Of a DNA stretch of 64,000 nt, positions 18,625-26,870 are shown in pieces. This stretch comes from Ensifer sp. IC4062 (GTDB taxonomy: Bacteria > Pseudomonadota > Alphaproteobacteria > Rhizobiales > Rhizobiaceae): positions 1-64,000 of the forward strand of contig NZ_JADYVD010000007.1 of assembly GCF_020193575.1 (NCBI RefSeq). The letters run 5' to 3'. Position 1 is the first letter of the stretch, and the number at the start of each line of letters is the position of its first letter. The notes beneath the pieces are model-generated. The model was not told where the DNA came from and searched no databases. It saw only the letters and a program-made list of their open reading frames with translations. Both the position numbers and the translations under genes were made by a program.

Positions 18625-18834
18625 ATGCTCTTGCGATCGCGTGCAGTGATGATGGAGGCGCAAGTGGAGGACCGTGAAATAGAGCGCCGCGCAAAGAAGC
18701 TCTGGGAGCTAGAAAACCCAGGGCGGCCATGGCAGCCTATCGCGCAGCGGATTGAAATGGGGCAAGACCTCTCGACGGGAGCAACCGAAGAGGACCGAGA
18801 GCGTTACCGGCAGCGCGTTCGCGATGGCGAGTGA
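18625..18834 (+). CDS. Small hydrophilic protein, DUF2934-like
   Basis: The 69-residue product is highly charged. Its segment DREIERRAKKLWELENPGRP resembles the start of the small DUF2934 proteins common in alphaproteobacteria, although the rest is diverged. The start is unclear: ATG 18625 has AAGG too close upstream, and ATG 18649 is an alternative that drops eight residues. The stop overlaps the open frame of the damaged gene that follows. Function unknown. Confidence 0.45.
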   Translation: MLLRSRAVMMEAQVEDREIERRAKKLWELENPGRPWQPIAQRIEMGQDLSTGATEEDRERYRQRVRDGE

Positions 18835-18896
18835 TCGGGACTAGGCGACCCTACGGGCGGATTTCTTCGCGCGGGCCAAATCAAGATTCCAGGAAA

Positions 18897-19392
18897 GTGA
18901 TTGCGGATGAGCAACTTGGCGTGCCAACTTTAAAAGAGTTCGTCGACGCAATAAGCGTCGGATGGCCGATCGCATTGGCTATTATTTGGCTCATCGGCTG
19001 TACTGGTGGCTCACTACTTCGATCTCAGGTATGTCGTCGGCCTACCTGGGTGGCTACTTACCGTCGCCTTTATGCTGGCAGTCTTTTCTGCAGGCGTCTG
19101 GATCGCCGAGTTGCTTCGCGCGTCAGGTCGTGGCGTGAAGTTCGTTGCTCACGAGCACGCTGTCATGGCGTTCATGTTCACCAGGAACACGCAAGTGTTC
19201 CCAGCCATGCACGGACACGAGCGGTTGGTTGGTCTCGTTCAAAAAGGGCTCGTCATAGTTCAACCGGGCACATACTCGGTTCTAGACTGGCTCCACTATA
19301 TTCCCGACTACATTTGGAAAGAGACGGAAGCGACGCGAGAACGCTTTACGATTCGAACCTGCTTAGGGGGGCGCAGCCCACTTGGCTCTTAA
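18897..19392 (+). pseudogene. SieB-like membrane protein, frameshifted
   Basis: Two overlapping frames together make one plausible protein. The first, from GTG 18897, reads VPTLKEFVDAISVGWPIALA and IIWLIG; the second, from about 18997, reads AVLVAHYFDLRYVVGLPGWL, then a second helix (LLTVAFMLAVFSAGVWIAEL) and VLDWLHYIPDYIWK at the end. The frame switch lies near 18990-19000 and needs one or two bases. Two N-terminal helices followed by a soluble domain, with PTLKEF at the start, recall the superinfection-exclusion SieB family, but that match is from memory and moderate. It lies in a decayed stretch with other remnants. A sequencing indel would also explain the break. Confidence 0.45.
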
Positions 19393-19583
19393 CGCTGCCG
19401 ACCACACCCGCAAGGGCCGATCCAGACGCTGGTTGCAGGCCCGGGAATGAGCCACGCAGCTTACCGTCTCCAACGAAGATCGTCTCCGATATGGTCTGGT
19501 AATTTTTAGCGCGTCTTGCCTTTGCCCAGAGGCTGGGCGAACTTCCCATCTCGGGCATTCTTCACGACTGGTATTCGAGACCT

Positions 19584-19889
19584 ATGAGCAAAACAGTTCT
19601 AGACAATTTGACCGGCATGTACTTCACCCTCGACGCTCCCGATGGAAGCTATGGGACAGGCCAGGTAATTCGCCTGGCTGCCGAGGGCGTCTATTTCGTC
19701 CGGTTCGACGGCAACGAGGTAACGTTACCCCTGGAGCTCGTCACCGTTGGCGAGATGCTGGAAACGACTGAGGAGGAGTACAAGCTCTGGCGGTTCTTCG
19801 ACACGATCGAAGAAAGGGATAAGTGGATCGAATGGCTAGACGCGCCATCTAAGCCGCGAGTCATCTCCCTCGTGAAGCCGACCAAGTAA
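19584..19889 (+). CDS. Conserved-looking protein of unknown function
   Basis: The 101-residue product looks like a small beta-rich domain (GMYFTLDAPDGSYGTGQVIR, GVYFVRFDGNEVTLPLELV) followed by an acidic helical tail (TTEEEYKLWRFFDTIEERDK). I recognise no family. Composition and the regular spacing of hydrophobic residues suggest a real protein. ATG 19584 has no strong ribosome site. Its stop codon is directly followed on the opposite strand by the initiator-tRNA-like fragment. Confidence 0.55.
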   Translation: MSKTVLDNLTGMYFTLDAPDGSYGTGQVIRLAAEGVYFVRFDGNEVTLPLELVTVGEMLETTEEEYKLWRFFDTIEERDKWIEWLDAPSKPRVISLVKPTK

Positions 19890-19892
19890 CAC

Positions 19893-19950
19893 CTTCGAAC
19901 CCGTGACCTCCAGCTTATGACGCCGGCGAGCTACCGGGCTGCTCCACGCC
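19893..19950 (-). pseudogene. Decayed initiator tRNA (tRNA-fMet) fragment
   Basis: Read on the minus strand, GGAGCAGCCCGGTAGCTCGC matches the D-arm of alphaproteobacterial initiator tRNA almost base for base. It is followed by an anticodon arm CCGGC-GTCATAA-GCTGG with CAT at the anticodon position, then GAGGTCACGGGTTCGAA from the variable and T-loops. The T-stem does not pair and the acceptor stem and CCA are absent, so it cannot be a working tRNA. It may be a remnant of an integration site or of a degraded duplicate gene. Confidence 0.6.
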
Positions 19951-20150
19951 GATAATTTCGAATGCGAGTTTCGGGTCACCAGTTGGCAGCATCCCAACAA
20001 CCTGGCAACCATTGCGCTAGTTGTAAGCTCCCGGTTGAGCCACGCGGCTTACCAACCTTAGGCTGCGCCAGCTTTCCGGCAGGCGATTGTCGGCGTCGGC
20101 GATGCGCTGATGGCCGGGGGCGACGCGGATTGCGTACCAACGTGATCTCT

Positions 20151-20576
20151 TCATGCTTTTCCCCGCTTCATAATGCGATGGCCTGCAAGTGCTCTGGATT
20201 GGTGGTGTTGGCAGTATTTTCCGGCAGCCTTGGAAGCACAGAAAAGGTAAGGGCCGCCGTTGTTGAGGGGCCACTTGCATTCGCCAGGGAGCAAATCCTC
20301 TAGATGCTTGGCATATGGCAAACGCTTTACATCGTAATCGGGGACCGGGATTGGTTCTCCCTCGTGCGGCGTGTACAGCTTGCGCGTTTCGACCTTCCTC
20401 GGAGCCCGTGCGGGCTTTATGGGCCTGGTGCTCCTAGATCGTTGTTTCTCCGGGAAAAACGCGCGATTTCGAAATGCGATCCCAACGATCACGTTTCGGC
20501 CGACACCCAAGCGCGAACCGCGCCGTGAACACTCCCGGCCATTTCTTGGCTCTGCTATGACAACACGCTCCATCAT
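20151..20576 (-). pseudogene. GcrA-like cell-cycle regulator remnant
   Basis: The C-terminal half carries the Cys/His pattern of GcrA: LPGECKWPLNNG, PYLFCASKA, GKYCQHHQS. Upstream, LGVGRNVIVGIAFRN resembles the end of the GcrA helix-turn-helix (normally GVTRNAVIGKVHRLGL). The first helices of that domain are not readable in this frame, and a neighbouring frame shows only weak continuity, so the N-terminus appears degraded or shifted. GcrA proteins bind promoters with sigma factor and control the alphaproteobacterial cell cycle; phages and islands also carry small versions. It could be a divergent intact gene starting at ATG 20576. Confidence 0.45.
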
Positions 20577-20730
20577 CCCTGCGCCTGCCACACGGATCGT
20601 GCCGTGAATGAATAGACGCGGTATCCCCAACTCGCGAGGAGGATGCGGTTTGCCACGTCGATCCACTGTGCGGCGGCAGCAACCGCAAGCGCGGGGTCAT
20701 CCTTCGCGGCCCTGACTCAACCGCATAGGA

Positions 20731-21549
20731 TCAACGGAACGGAAAGGACCGCAACAGGCGATCAATCGTCTCCGCGGATGGGACCGCGGGCGCGTTGCCG
20801 GTCCTGTCCACCCCTTCCGCCGTGAGCAGGCTATCGAAATCGAAGGGACCGGGGAGGGGTGCTCCGCGGAAGCTGAAGTAATCCGCAAACTTGAAGCCGT
20901 CGCCCTTTATCTTGCCGTGGGGCTCCATCCAGATCGAGGGCACGCCGTAGGCGTCGGCGACGATGAGGCCGTGGAGACTGCTCGATATCACCAGTTCGCT
21001 GGCGGAGATCGCCTCGCAAATCTTCCGCGGGTCACCGAGAAGATTGAGAACCCTCCAATGCCTGGGCAGGGACGTTCCGTAGCGTTCGAGAAAGGTCTGG
21101 TAGGTGACGAAGTGCGGGATGACCACGACTTCCGACGTGGCGACAATCTTCTTGGGCCAGATCAGCGGCAGCAGGATGGCCGGATCGCCGAGCGCAATGT
21201 CTTGGTTGGGCGCGACCCTTGTCTTCGACAATTCGCCGCGAACCGCCTCAATGACGAGGTGCTGCGGCCATAGCGCCGGCGTTCCGCTGTTCATGAAGCC
21301 GGAGCCCCAAACGTGCAGCGTCCGCCAGGGGCGCTTGCGCCAGAACACGTATTTCTTGCGGCTGTATCGACAGTAGGCGTCGATGATGCTGCCGACGCCG
21401 ATGAGTTCCGCTCGTGCAGGTGCGACATAGACAGGCTCGACGGAAAACAGATCCTGGAGGATATCGGCCATCAGGTTGTCGCCGAAGTTCTCGGTGGTCT
21501 TGCCGAAGCTCTCGCCGACGGTGGCGGAGAAGAGTTTCACTTTGCGCAC
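20731..21549 (-). CDS. Polysaccharide pyruvyltransferase family protein
   Basis: The 272-residue product has the pyruvyltransferase pattern: ENFGDNLMADIL at the N-terminus, HVWGSGFMNSG, and ISSSLHGLIVADAYGVPSIW near the C-terminus. Such enzymes add pyruvate ketals to sugars of exopolysaccharide or capsule (ExoV, CsaB). GTG 21549 is preferred because GGAG lies seven bases upstream and the family begins there. An ATG at 21576 would add nine residues but sits in the loop of a GGGCCT/AGGCCC hairpin without a ribosome site. It faces the GcrA-like remnant and is not close to its glycan-gene neighbours. Confidence 0.85.
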   Translation of the reverse strand: MRKVKLFSATVGESFGKTTENFGDNLMADILQDLFSVEPVYVAPARAELIGVGSIIDAYCRYSRKKYVFWRKRPWRTLHVWGSGFMNSGTPALWPQHLVIEAVRGELSKTRVAPNQDIALGDPAILLPLIWPKKIVATSEVVVIPHFVTYQTFLERYGTSLPRHWRVLNLLGDPRKICEAISASELVISSSLHGLIVADAYGVPSIWMEPHGKIKGDGFKFADYFSFRGAPLPGPFDFDSLLTAEGVDRTGNAPAVPSAETIDRLLRSFPFR

Positions 21550-21564
21550 GCGCGAGCTCCTACG

Positions 21565-21583
21565 GGGCCTACTCATTAGGCCC
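21565..21583. other. Small perfect hairpin upstream of the pyruvyltransferase start
   Basis: GGGCCT and AGGCCC pair across a 7-base loop that holds the more upstream ATG. It may limit use of that ATG or act as an RNA structure in the leader. Confidence 0.4.
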
Positions 21584-21865
21584 GCTTATCAGGGTCATCG
21601 GGAACACTATTCGGTCGCTTGCGAACGCCGCATCGATTGCGCCTTTCGCGATCCCGGAATCATCAACCCAGACCTGCAGCACCTCGTGTCTTCCGATACG
21701 CCAGGCTCGCCGCAGCACTGCGCATTGCCGCATGATTCTGTCCTTAAATGGGCTCGGGAATCACGTCGCTGTACATTTCGAAATGCTAATTAAGCGGTGA
21801 ATACCGGAATTTTGACCTGAGAGGAAGTCCAGCCGACGGGGCAACGATCATCGAGGGCACGTCGG

Positions 21866-21905
21866 GAGCGTTCACGGCCTTCCTGTGACAAGCACAGGAC
21901 TGACG
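21866..21905 (+). repeat. Degenerate family B repeat in the 480 bp gap 21550-22029
   Basis: GCGTTCACGGCCTTCCTGTG followed by ACAAGCACAGGACTGA matches family B with losses. No gene is supported in the rest of the gap. Confidence 0.45.
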
Positions 21906-22029
21906 AGCGTGTTGCGGCGCACCGCGAGGCGGGGAAATCCGTCCGCAGCCCTTAAACTTAGGTCCAGCAATCGCTATATGGTTTTCGCGGCCGACGTACC
22001 GGCCAAATGAAACAACGGGAATGGATGGC

Positions 22030-23061
22030 ATGCAGCGTTTTGGACGAGTTCTGGCAATGGTCGCGGTTGGCCTCACGGTCATGATGACGGTGGTCGACGT
22101 GGCCGAGGCACGGCGGGCCGGCGGCGGGTTCGGCTCGCGCGGCAGCCGCACCTTTTCCACCGCGCCGATCACGCGCACGGCACCGACCAATGCGGCGCCG
22201 ATCGAGCGGACGATGACGCCGCGGCCGAATTCGGCCACCAATCCCGCGACCAACCCCGCGGCGCAGAACGGCATGACCGGCCGGAGACCAGGCTTCTTCA
22301 ATAGCTTCGGCGGCTCAATGCTGGGCGGCCTTATGATGGGCGGCCTGATCGGCATGCTGCTCGGCCACGGGTTGGGCGGCGGCATCGGCTTCCTCGGCCT
22401 CCTCCTGCAGGTGGGCTTGATCGTCGTTCTCGTTTCGCTGGCGATGCGGTTCTTCCGCGGCGGCCAGCGGCCCGCCTATTCGGGCGCGGGCGCTTCGGCC
22501 CGTTCGTCGGCTGCCGCCTCTTCCGGATCGCCGTCCTTCCGAATTCCAAACATTGGTGAGGGAATGGGCAGGGGTGCGACTTACGGGCAGGCCGCGACTG
22601 CGCCTTCTGCTTCCGCAAGTGCGTCCGCCGCAGCCGCAGGCGAAACCGACGAAATCGGCGTCACCCAGCGCGATCTCGACCGCTTCGAGGCGATGCTGAA
22701 GGAGGTGCAGACGGCTTACGGTGCCGAGGACTACGCGGCGCTGCGGCGGTTGACCACGCCGGAAGCCATGTCCTATCTCGCCGAGGAACTCAGCGACAAC
22801 GCCACGAGCGGGCTCAAGAACGAGGTTCGCGACGTCCATCTGGTGCAGGGTGACGTCGCCGAAGCCTGGCGCGAGAACGGCATGGACTATGCGACCGTCG
22901 CGATGCGCTACGAGAGCATCGATGTGATGCGCGACCGCTCGACCGGCCGCGTCGTCAGCGGCGACGCCGACACGCTCACCGAAGCGGTCGAGCTCTGGAC
23001 CTTCGTGCGCAAACCGGGCGCGGAATGGCAGGTGTCGGCCATCCAGGGAGTCCAGGCCTGA
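22030..23061 (+). CDS. Tim44-like domain membrane protein
   Basis: The 343-residue protein has a signal peptide or first helix (RVLAMVAVGLTVMMTVVDV), a low-complexity Pro/Thr/Ala region, a Gly-rich hydrophobic segment (SMLGGLMMGGLIGMLLGHG) with a second helix (LLLQVGLIVVLVSLAMRFF), and a C-terminal Tim44-like domain (RDLDRFEAMLKEVQTAYGAE, then LTTPEAMSYLAEELSDN and VELWTFVRKPGAEWQVSAIQ). This order is usual for bacterial Tim44-like proteins, whose task is unknown. ATG 22030 has better ribosome-site spacing than ATG 22021. It stands alone, followed by a family A repeat. Confidence 0.88.
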   Translation: MQRFGRVLAMVAVGLTVMMTVVDVAEARRAGGGFGSRGSRTFSTAPITRTAPTNAAPIERTMTPRPNSATNPATNPAAQNGMTGRRPGFFNSFGGSMLGGLMMGGLIGMLLGHGLGGGIGFLGLLLQVGLIVVLVSLAMRFFRGGQRPAYSGAGASARSSAAASSGSPSFRIPNIGEGMGRGATYGQAATAPSASASASAAAAGETDEIGVTQRDLDRFEAMLKEVQTAYGAEDYAALRRLTTPEAMSYLAEELSDNATSGLKNEVRDVHLVQGDVAEAWRENGMDYATVAMRYESIDVMRDRSTGRVVSGDADTLTEAVELWTFVRKPGAEWQVSAIQGVQA

Positions 23062-23094
23062 CGCCTGGACTCTACTTAGGCTCGCCCGGCGCCG

Positions 23095-23200
23095 TACTGC
23101 ATGGTTCCTCAAATCGGAATCGATTGAGGATAAAATCATGCAGCAATTCAAGTGCTACAGCGACCTTTTGCGCGTCTGAAAAGACGCGCAGCGATGTAGG
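23095..23200 (+). repeat. Repeat family A, full copy
   Basis: Begins TACTGCATGGTTCCTCAAAT, has an inner inverted pair (CCTCAAATCG with CGATTGAGG) and CATGCAG closing the CTGCATG arm, continues with AGTGCTACAGCGACCTTTTG, and ends in a hairpin GCGCGTCT-GAAA-AGACGCGC. It occupies the gap between the Tim44-like and pentapeptide genes; the rest of 23062-23433 shows nothing else. Confidence 0.75.
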
Positions 23201-23433
23201 GGGGCGCCGGCATTCCCGATTTCGTGAACCCTCTGCATATTCGCTTAAGCCCGGCCCGGCTTGAGCGTAAAATCACTTGGGGCGCGAGACGTGCCACAAC
23301 CGCTCGGAAGCGTCGAGGGCGTGCACGGTCTTGACGAAGGCGGTCATTGCGTGTCTGTTCTTTTGGGCAATGACCGGCGTAACGCCTTGAATTGCTGCAA
23401 AATTCTTTTCGCTGTGGGCGTTGGAGCACGGGG

Positions 23434-24228
23434 ATGGACATCGCTGGTAAGAGGCTGAAGGGTTCGGCCGGTTTGATTTCGCCGACGGGGCGAGGACCGC
23501 TCCATCCGGCGGCTGGGGGGCGCGCATCGTCGCTCGTGCTTGGCATGGCGGCGCTCCTGCTCGCAATAGCGAACTTGACCCTCACCGGGCATGCTCAGGC
23601 AGCGGACTGCAAAAGTCCCTCCGGGCCGGAAACGGACTGGCACGACTGCAACAAGCGGCTGCTCATGCTCGGCGGCAGCGACCTCGAGGGCAGCAATCTG
23701 GTCAATACCGATTTCACGCTGACCGACCTCAGGGGCGCCAAGCTTCGCGGCGCCAATCTCGAAAAAGCGACGCTGATGCGCGCCTCGCTGGCCGGCGCCG
23801 TCGCGGACAAGGCGAATTTCACCCGCGTCGAGGCCTATCGCGGCAATTTTTCCGACATTTCCGCCGAGGGTGCTTTGTTCGTGAGCTCCGAATTGCAGCG
23901 TACCGACTTCAGCCGCGCGCGCCTGACGGGCGCCGATTTCGAGAAGGCCGAACTCGGGCGCGCGAACTTCAATCAAGCCGTGCTAACCGGCACCCGCTTT
24001 TCGATGGCCAACCTCTCGCGCGCCAATCTCAGCGGCGCGGTCTTCGAAGGTCCGATCGATTTCGACCGCGCCTTCCTGTTCCTGACCAGGATAGAAGGCC
24101 TCGACCTCTCGGCCGCGACGGGGCTTAAGCAGGAGCAGGTCGACCTTGCCTGCGGCGACGCCGCGACGAAGCTGCCAGCCGGCCTGTCGGCCCCCGCCAA
24201 ATGGCCGTGCCCGCACAACGACGACTGA
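23434..24228 (+). CDS. Exported pentapeptide-repeat protein
   Basis: The 264-residue protein has an N-terminal hydrophobic segment (VLGMAALLLAIANLTLTGHA) that could be a signal peptide ending AQA. A run of pentapeptide repeats of the A(D/N)LXX type follows (SDLEGSNLVNTDF, LRGAKLRGANLEKATLMRAS, DFSRARLTGADFEKAELGRA, ANLSRANLSGAVF), forming a right-handed quadrilateral helix. Two cysteine pairs in the mature part suit the periplasm. ATG 23434 is chosen; a TTG at 23392 would only add unrelated sequence. Pentapeptide proteins are scaffolds or DNA mimics; export makes gyrase protection unlikely here. Function unknown. Confidence 0.82.
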   Translation: MDIAGKRLKGSAGLISPTGRGPLHPAAGGRASSLVLGMAALLLAIANLTLTGHAQAADCKSPSGPETDWHDCNKRLLMLGGSDLEGSNLVNTDFTLTDLRGAKLRGANLEKATLMRASLAGAVADKANFTRVEAYRGNFSDISAEGALFVSSELQRTDFSRARLTGADFEKAELGRANFNQAVLTGTRFSMANLSRANLSGAVFEGPIDFDRAFLFLTRIEGLDLSAATGLKQEQVDLACGDAATKLPAGLSAPAKWPCPHNDD

Positions 24229-24402
24229 CGCGGCGTTTTCGCCTGCGTCGGACGGGGCAAGCGATTATCAGCTACGGCGCGGATGTCGGACCGGCGGAGG
24301 CGGGGCGAGTGACGTGAAACGCTCGCCGGGCGAGGGCGTGAATGCCGCTTTGGCCGCCGGATAGTTGCAGTCCTCGTTGTCGACGATGCGCGGCGGTAAG
24401 GA

Positions 24403-24590
24403 TCATTCGCGCCGCCGACGCGGCGCTGCTGGATTCCTGCGACAAGCACAGGAATGAGGAGTGTATTGATCCGCTTGAGCAAGAGCTTGAACGGTGCGGG
24501 TGCGCCGACTGATGTTCATCCTCTGCCACGGGCACCTCATTCCTGTGCTTGTCACAGGAATCCAGCAGCGCCGCGTCGGCGCCGTGAAAG
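24403..24590. repeat. Inverted pair of family B repeats
   Basis: The forward copy (24403-24459: GCCGCCGACGCGGCGCTGCT, GGATTCCTGC, CAGGAATGAG) and reverse copy (24536-24588: CTCATTCCTGTGCTTGTCAC, AGGAATCCAGCAGCGCCGCG) are mirror images separated by about 77 bp. Together they could form a long cruciform or hairpin. This is the main content of the 573 bp gap 24229-24801. Confidence 0.7.
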
Positions 24591-24801
24591 ACGGAATACG
24601 AGAACGAAACGCAGAGTACTGAAGCAAATCTTCTCCCCCCGGGGCGGATCGTAGCCGGCCTGTGCAGATAACCGCGTGGTTCCTGAAATTTGAGGATAAG
24701 ATCGTACCGTGATCGAACGTGGATCTCCACCGCGCCTGCAGCGCCGCGCGCCCTATCAGTCGCGCATAGGTACGCGTAGAAACATGCAGTAGGTAACCGC
24801 G

Positions 24802-25593
24802 ATGCCGAAACGCCGATGGCCGCTTGCTGTTGCTCTCTGCCTTCTCGGCGGGCCCGGGCTCGCGGAGCCCGGCGCCGTCGATCTCGAGCTCGTCATTGCG
24901 GTCGACGTCTCCTATTCGATGGAACCGGAGGAGTTGAGAGTGCAGCGGGCGGGCTATGTGGCGGCTTTCCGCAGTCCGGAGGTCATCACGGCGTTGCTTG
25001 GCGGGCCGCTCGGAAAGATTGCTGTCACCTATGTCGAATGGGGCGGCAAGGCGGTTCAGGTGATGCCGTGGACGCTGCTTTACGACGCCCGGACCGCGCG
25101 GGAATTCGCCGAGGCCTTAGAGCGCCGACCGCTCAGGCGCATCGGCTTCACTTCGATCTCCAATACGCTCGCGGTCGGCCGCACGCTTTTCCAGACGAGC
25201 CCATTCCGGGGGGATCGCCGCGTCATCGATATATCGGGCGACGGGCCCAATAATGCGGGCGCGCCGGCGCCGCTCGCGCGCAACAACACTGTTGCCCAGG
25301 GGATCACGATCGACGGCCTGCCGATCATGCTGCGGAGCGCGCCGGATACGGCGTCGATCCCGGACCTCGACGTCTATTACCGCGAGTGCGTCATCGGCGG
25401 CCCGGGATCCTTTCTCTTGAAGGTGAAGCATATTGACGAGTTTGCGGCGGCGATCCTCGCCAAGCTCGTCATCGAGATTTCGGGGCTTAAGGTGAGCCGG
25501 CAGCAGGAGACGAAGGTAAGCCCTGCCCAGTATGGACGACCCTACAATTGCTTCATCGGCGAGGAGTTGCAGGAGCGCGCGATCGGTCGGTAG
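24802..25593 (+). CDS. DUF1194 (von Willebrand A-like) exported protein
   Basis: The 263-residue protein has a signal peptide (LAVALCLLGGPGLAEPG) and a vWA-like domain. The MIDAS metal-site motif DVSYS is in VIAVDVSYSMEPEE, with later elements SISNTLAVGRTLF and IDISGDGPNNAG. The C-terminal block YYRECVIGGPGSFLL is typical of DUF1194. Family proteins are secreted or periplasmic and uncharacterised; metal-dependent protein binding is a reasonable inference. A paralogue with the same motifs is encoded at 58050-58859. The gene appears to stand alone behind a repeat-filled gap. Confidence 0.85.
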   Translation: MPKRRWPLAVALCLLGGPGLAEPGAVDLELVIAVDVSYSMEPEELRVQRAGYVAAFRSPEVITALLGGPLGKIAVTYVEWGGKAVQVMPWTLLYDARTAREFAEALERRPLRRIGFTSISNTLAVGRTLFQTSPFRGDRRVIDISGDGPNNAGAPAPLARNNTVAQGITIDGLPIMLRSAPDTASIPDLDVYYRECVIGGPGSFLLKVKHIDEFAAAILAKLVIEISGLKVSRQQETKVSPAQYGRPYNCFIGEELQERAIGR

Positions 25594-25702
25594 GTCGCTT
25601 CAACGTTTCTCTGAAGAAATGGGACCAACCCTTTGTAATTTCCCATTCGAGCGCGATATCGATGTGCACTTTTCGGGGATTGCCATTGTCGCGTTATCCT
25701 CG

Positions 25703-25927
25703 TCAGGCCAGTTCGTCCCGACGTTCCGGACAGGGCGACCAGCCGCGCGCAAAACCCATGCCCATGGCGATCTGGGCCAGTGCCAGCTGCTCGCGCAGAT
25801 GCTTGCAGTCGGCGAGCAGGGTGCGGATCGTCGCCTCGGCATCGCCGTCGTGCCAGGCCAGCGCTGCTGCGACCTCGTCCAGCCACTCGTCAAATTCCTC
25901 GATGTCGGAACGCTCCGCGGCAGACAT
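25703..25927 (-). CDS. Small acidic protein of unknown function
   Basis: The 74-residue product starts MSAAERSDIEEFDEWLDEVA and is mostly helical, ending LALAQIAMGMGFARGWSPC. ATG 25927 is preferred to an upstream ATG at 26011 because GGAG lies just ahead of it. No family is recognised. It runs opposite to the DUF1194 gene and is followed on the other side by a family B repeat. Confidence 0.6.
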   Translation of the reverse strand: MSAAERSDIEEFDEWLDEVAAALAWHDGDAEATIRTLLADCKHLREQLALAQIAMGMGFARGWSPCPERRDELA

Positions 25928-26080
25928 GGCCTCTCCTTCTCCGTGGATAGACGGAGTTCTCGCTTTGATGAATTTCAGATTGACGGCCGCATCGCCGGTG
26001 AATGTTCCCATTATGTTCTCTTTTGGGCGGGAGTCAATCGCGTTTTATGGCGATGCCCCGCGTGATTTTGGAGGAGGAGT

Positions 26081-26140
26081 CATTCACGGCGCGGACGCGC
26101 TGCCGCTGGATTCCTGTGACGAGCACAGGAATGAGGGAAG
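26081..26140 (+). repeat. Repeat family B copy
   Basis: TTCACGGCGCGGACGCGCTG, CGCTGGATTCCTGTGACGAG and CACAGGAATGAGG. Single copy between two genes of unknown function. Confidence 0.65.
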
Positions 26141-26197
26141 GGCCGGCGGCCCGAGCCGCTGTTCGCAGCTACGTCTGAAAACACCTGCCCGGATTGC

Positions 26198-26686
26198 TTA
26201 ATTAAGCCGCTCGCCGAACAAGGCTTGCGGAAAGAGTAAGAACATCGGCTTCTTACTGAGTTCGATCGCGGACCGGTTTTTCGAGGCGAGCCATCGCCGC
26301 ACGGACTCTTGCGGCGGCTCGCCGGCGGCAACGGCGATCGACCGGCCCATGAGGTCGAGGCGGCGGCCGCGATAGCCGAGATCGGCCGGGTGCCGGCCGA
26401 AGCGGGACGGGCCGAAATCCACGCACCACCGCTTCCGATGCGGAAACGGCTTGGCAAGACCCGCCGCGAAGAAGGCCCAGACGTCGATGTCCTTGAGGCC
26501 ATTCACGCCATCGAGATAATGCAGCGCACTGCCCTGGGCCAGCGCGATGAGGAGCAGGCGATCGCCATAAAGACCGGCGACCGGCGCGCGATCGAAGATG
26601 GCGGCGAGCGTGCGAAGCGCGACGGCCGCGATCTCCTCGAGATCTGCGCTCGTCAGCCGTTCATAGGATCGTTCGCAGACGTCCAT
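26198..26686 (-). CDS. Conserved-looking protein, possibly nucleotidyltransferase-like
   Basis: The 162-residue protein has an N-terminal helical part (SYERLTSADLEEIAAVALRT), a central segment ALHYLDGVNGLKDIDVWAFF whose D-x-D spacing recalls a nucleotidyltransferase-like site, and SRFGRHPADLGYRGRRLDLM. The resemblance is weak and I do not assign an activity. A GTG at 26695 is an alternative start three codons upstream. It precedes a glycosyltransferase-like gene on the same strand at a distance of 184 bp, so a shared transcript is possible but not clear. Confidence 0.6.
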   Translation of the reverse strand: MDVCERSYERLTSADLEEIAAVALRTLAAIFDRAPVAGLYGDRLLLIALAQGSALHYLDGVNGLKDIDVWAFFAAGLAKPFPHRKRWCVDFGPSRFGRHPADLGYRGRRLDLMGRSIAVAAGEPPQESVRRWLASKNRSAIELSKKPMFLLFPQALFGERLN

Positions 26687-26870
26687 CGTGAGCACTCGCT
26701 CTCGTCGTGGCTGCGTTCAGGCTTGGATAACGATAGCGGTGAGGCCGGTATTCTGCAAAAGGCGGACGCCCCTCCCGTGAGGCTCGGATGCGGACGCGCC
26801 GGAGTGTAATTGGCGACATTGCCGACTCATTCGCGGCGCGGGAGACACGCGCAGCCTTGCCAGAGGAAGA

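Noticed and set aside
24403..24590. Family B repeats as a CRISPR array or insertion sequence
   Set aside because: There is no regular repeat-spacer order, copies are in inverted pairs, and no transposase or cas gene is present.
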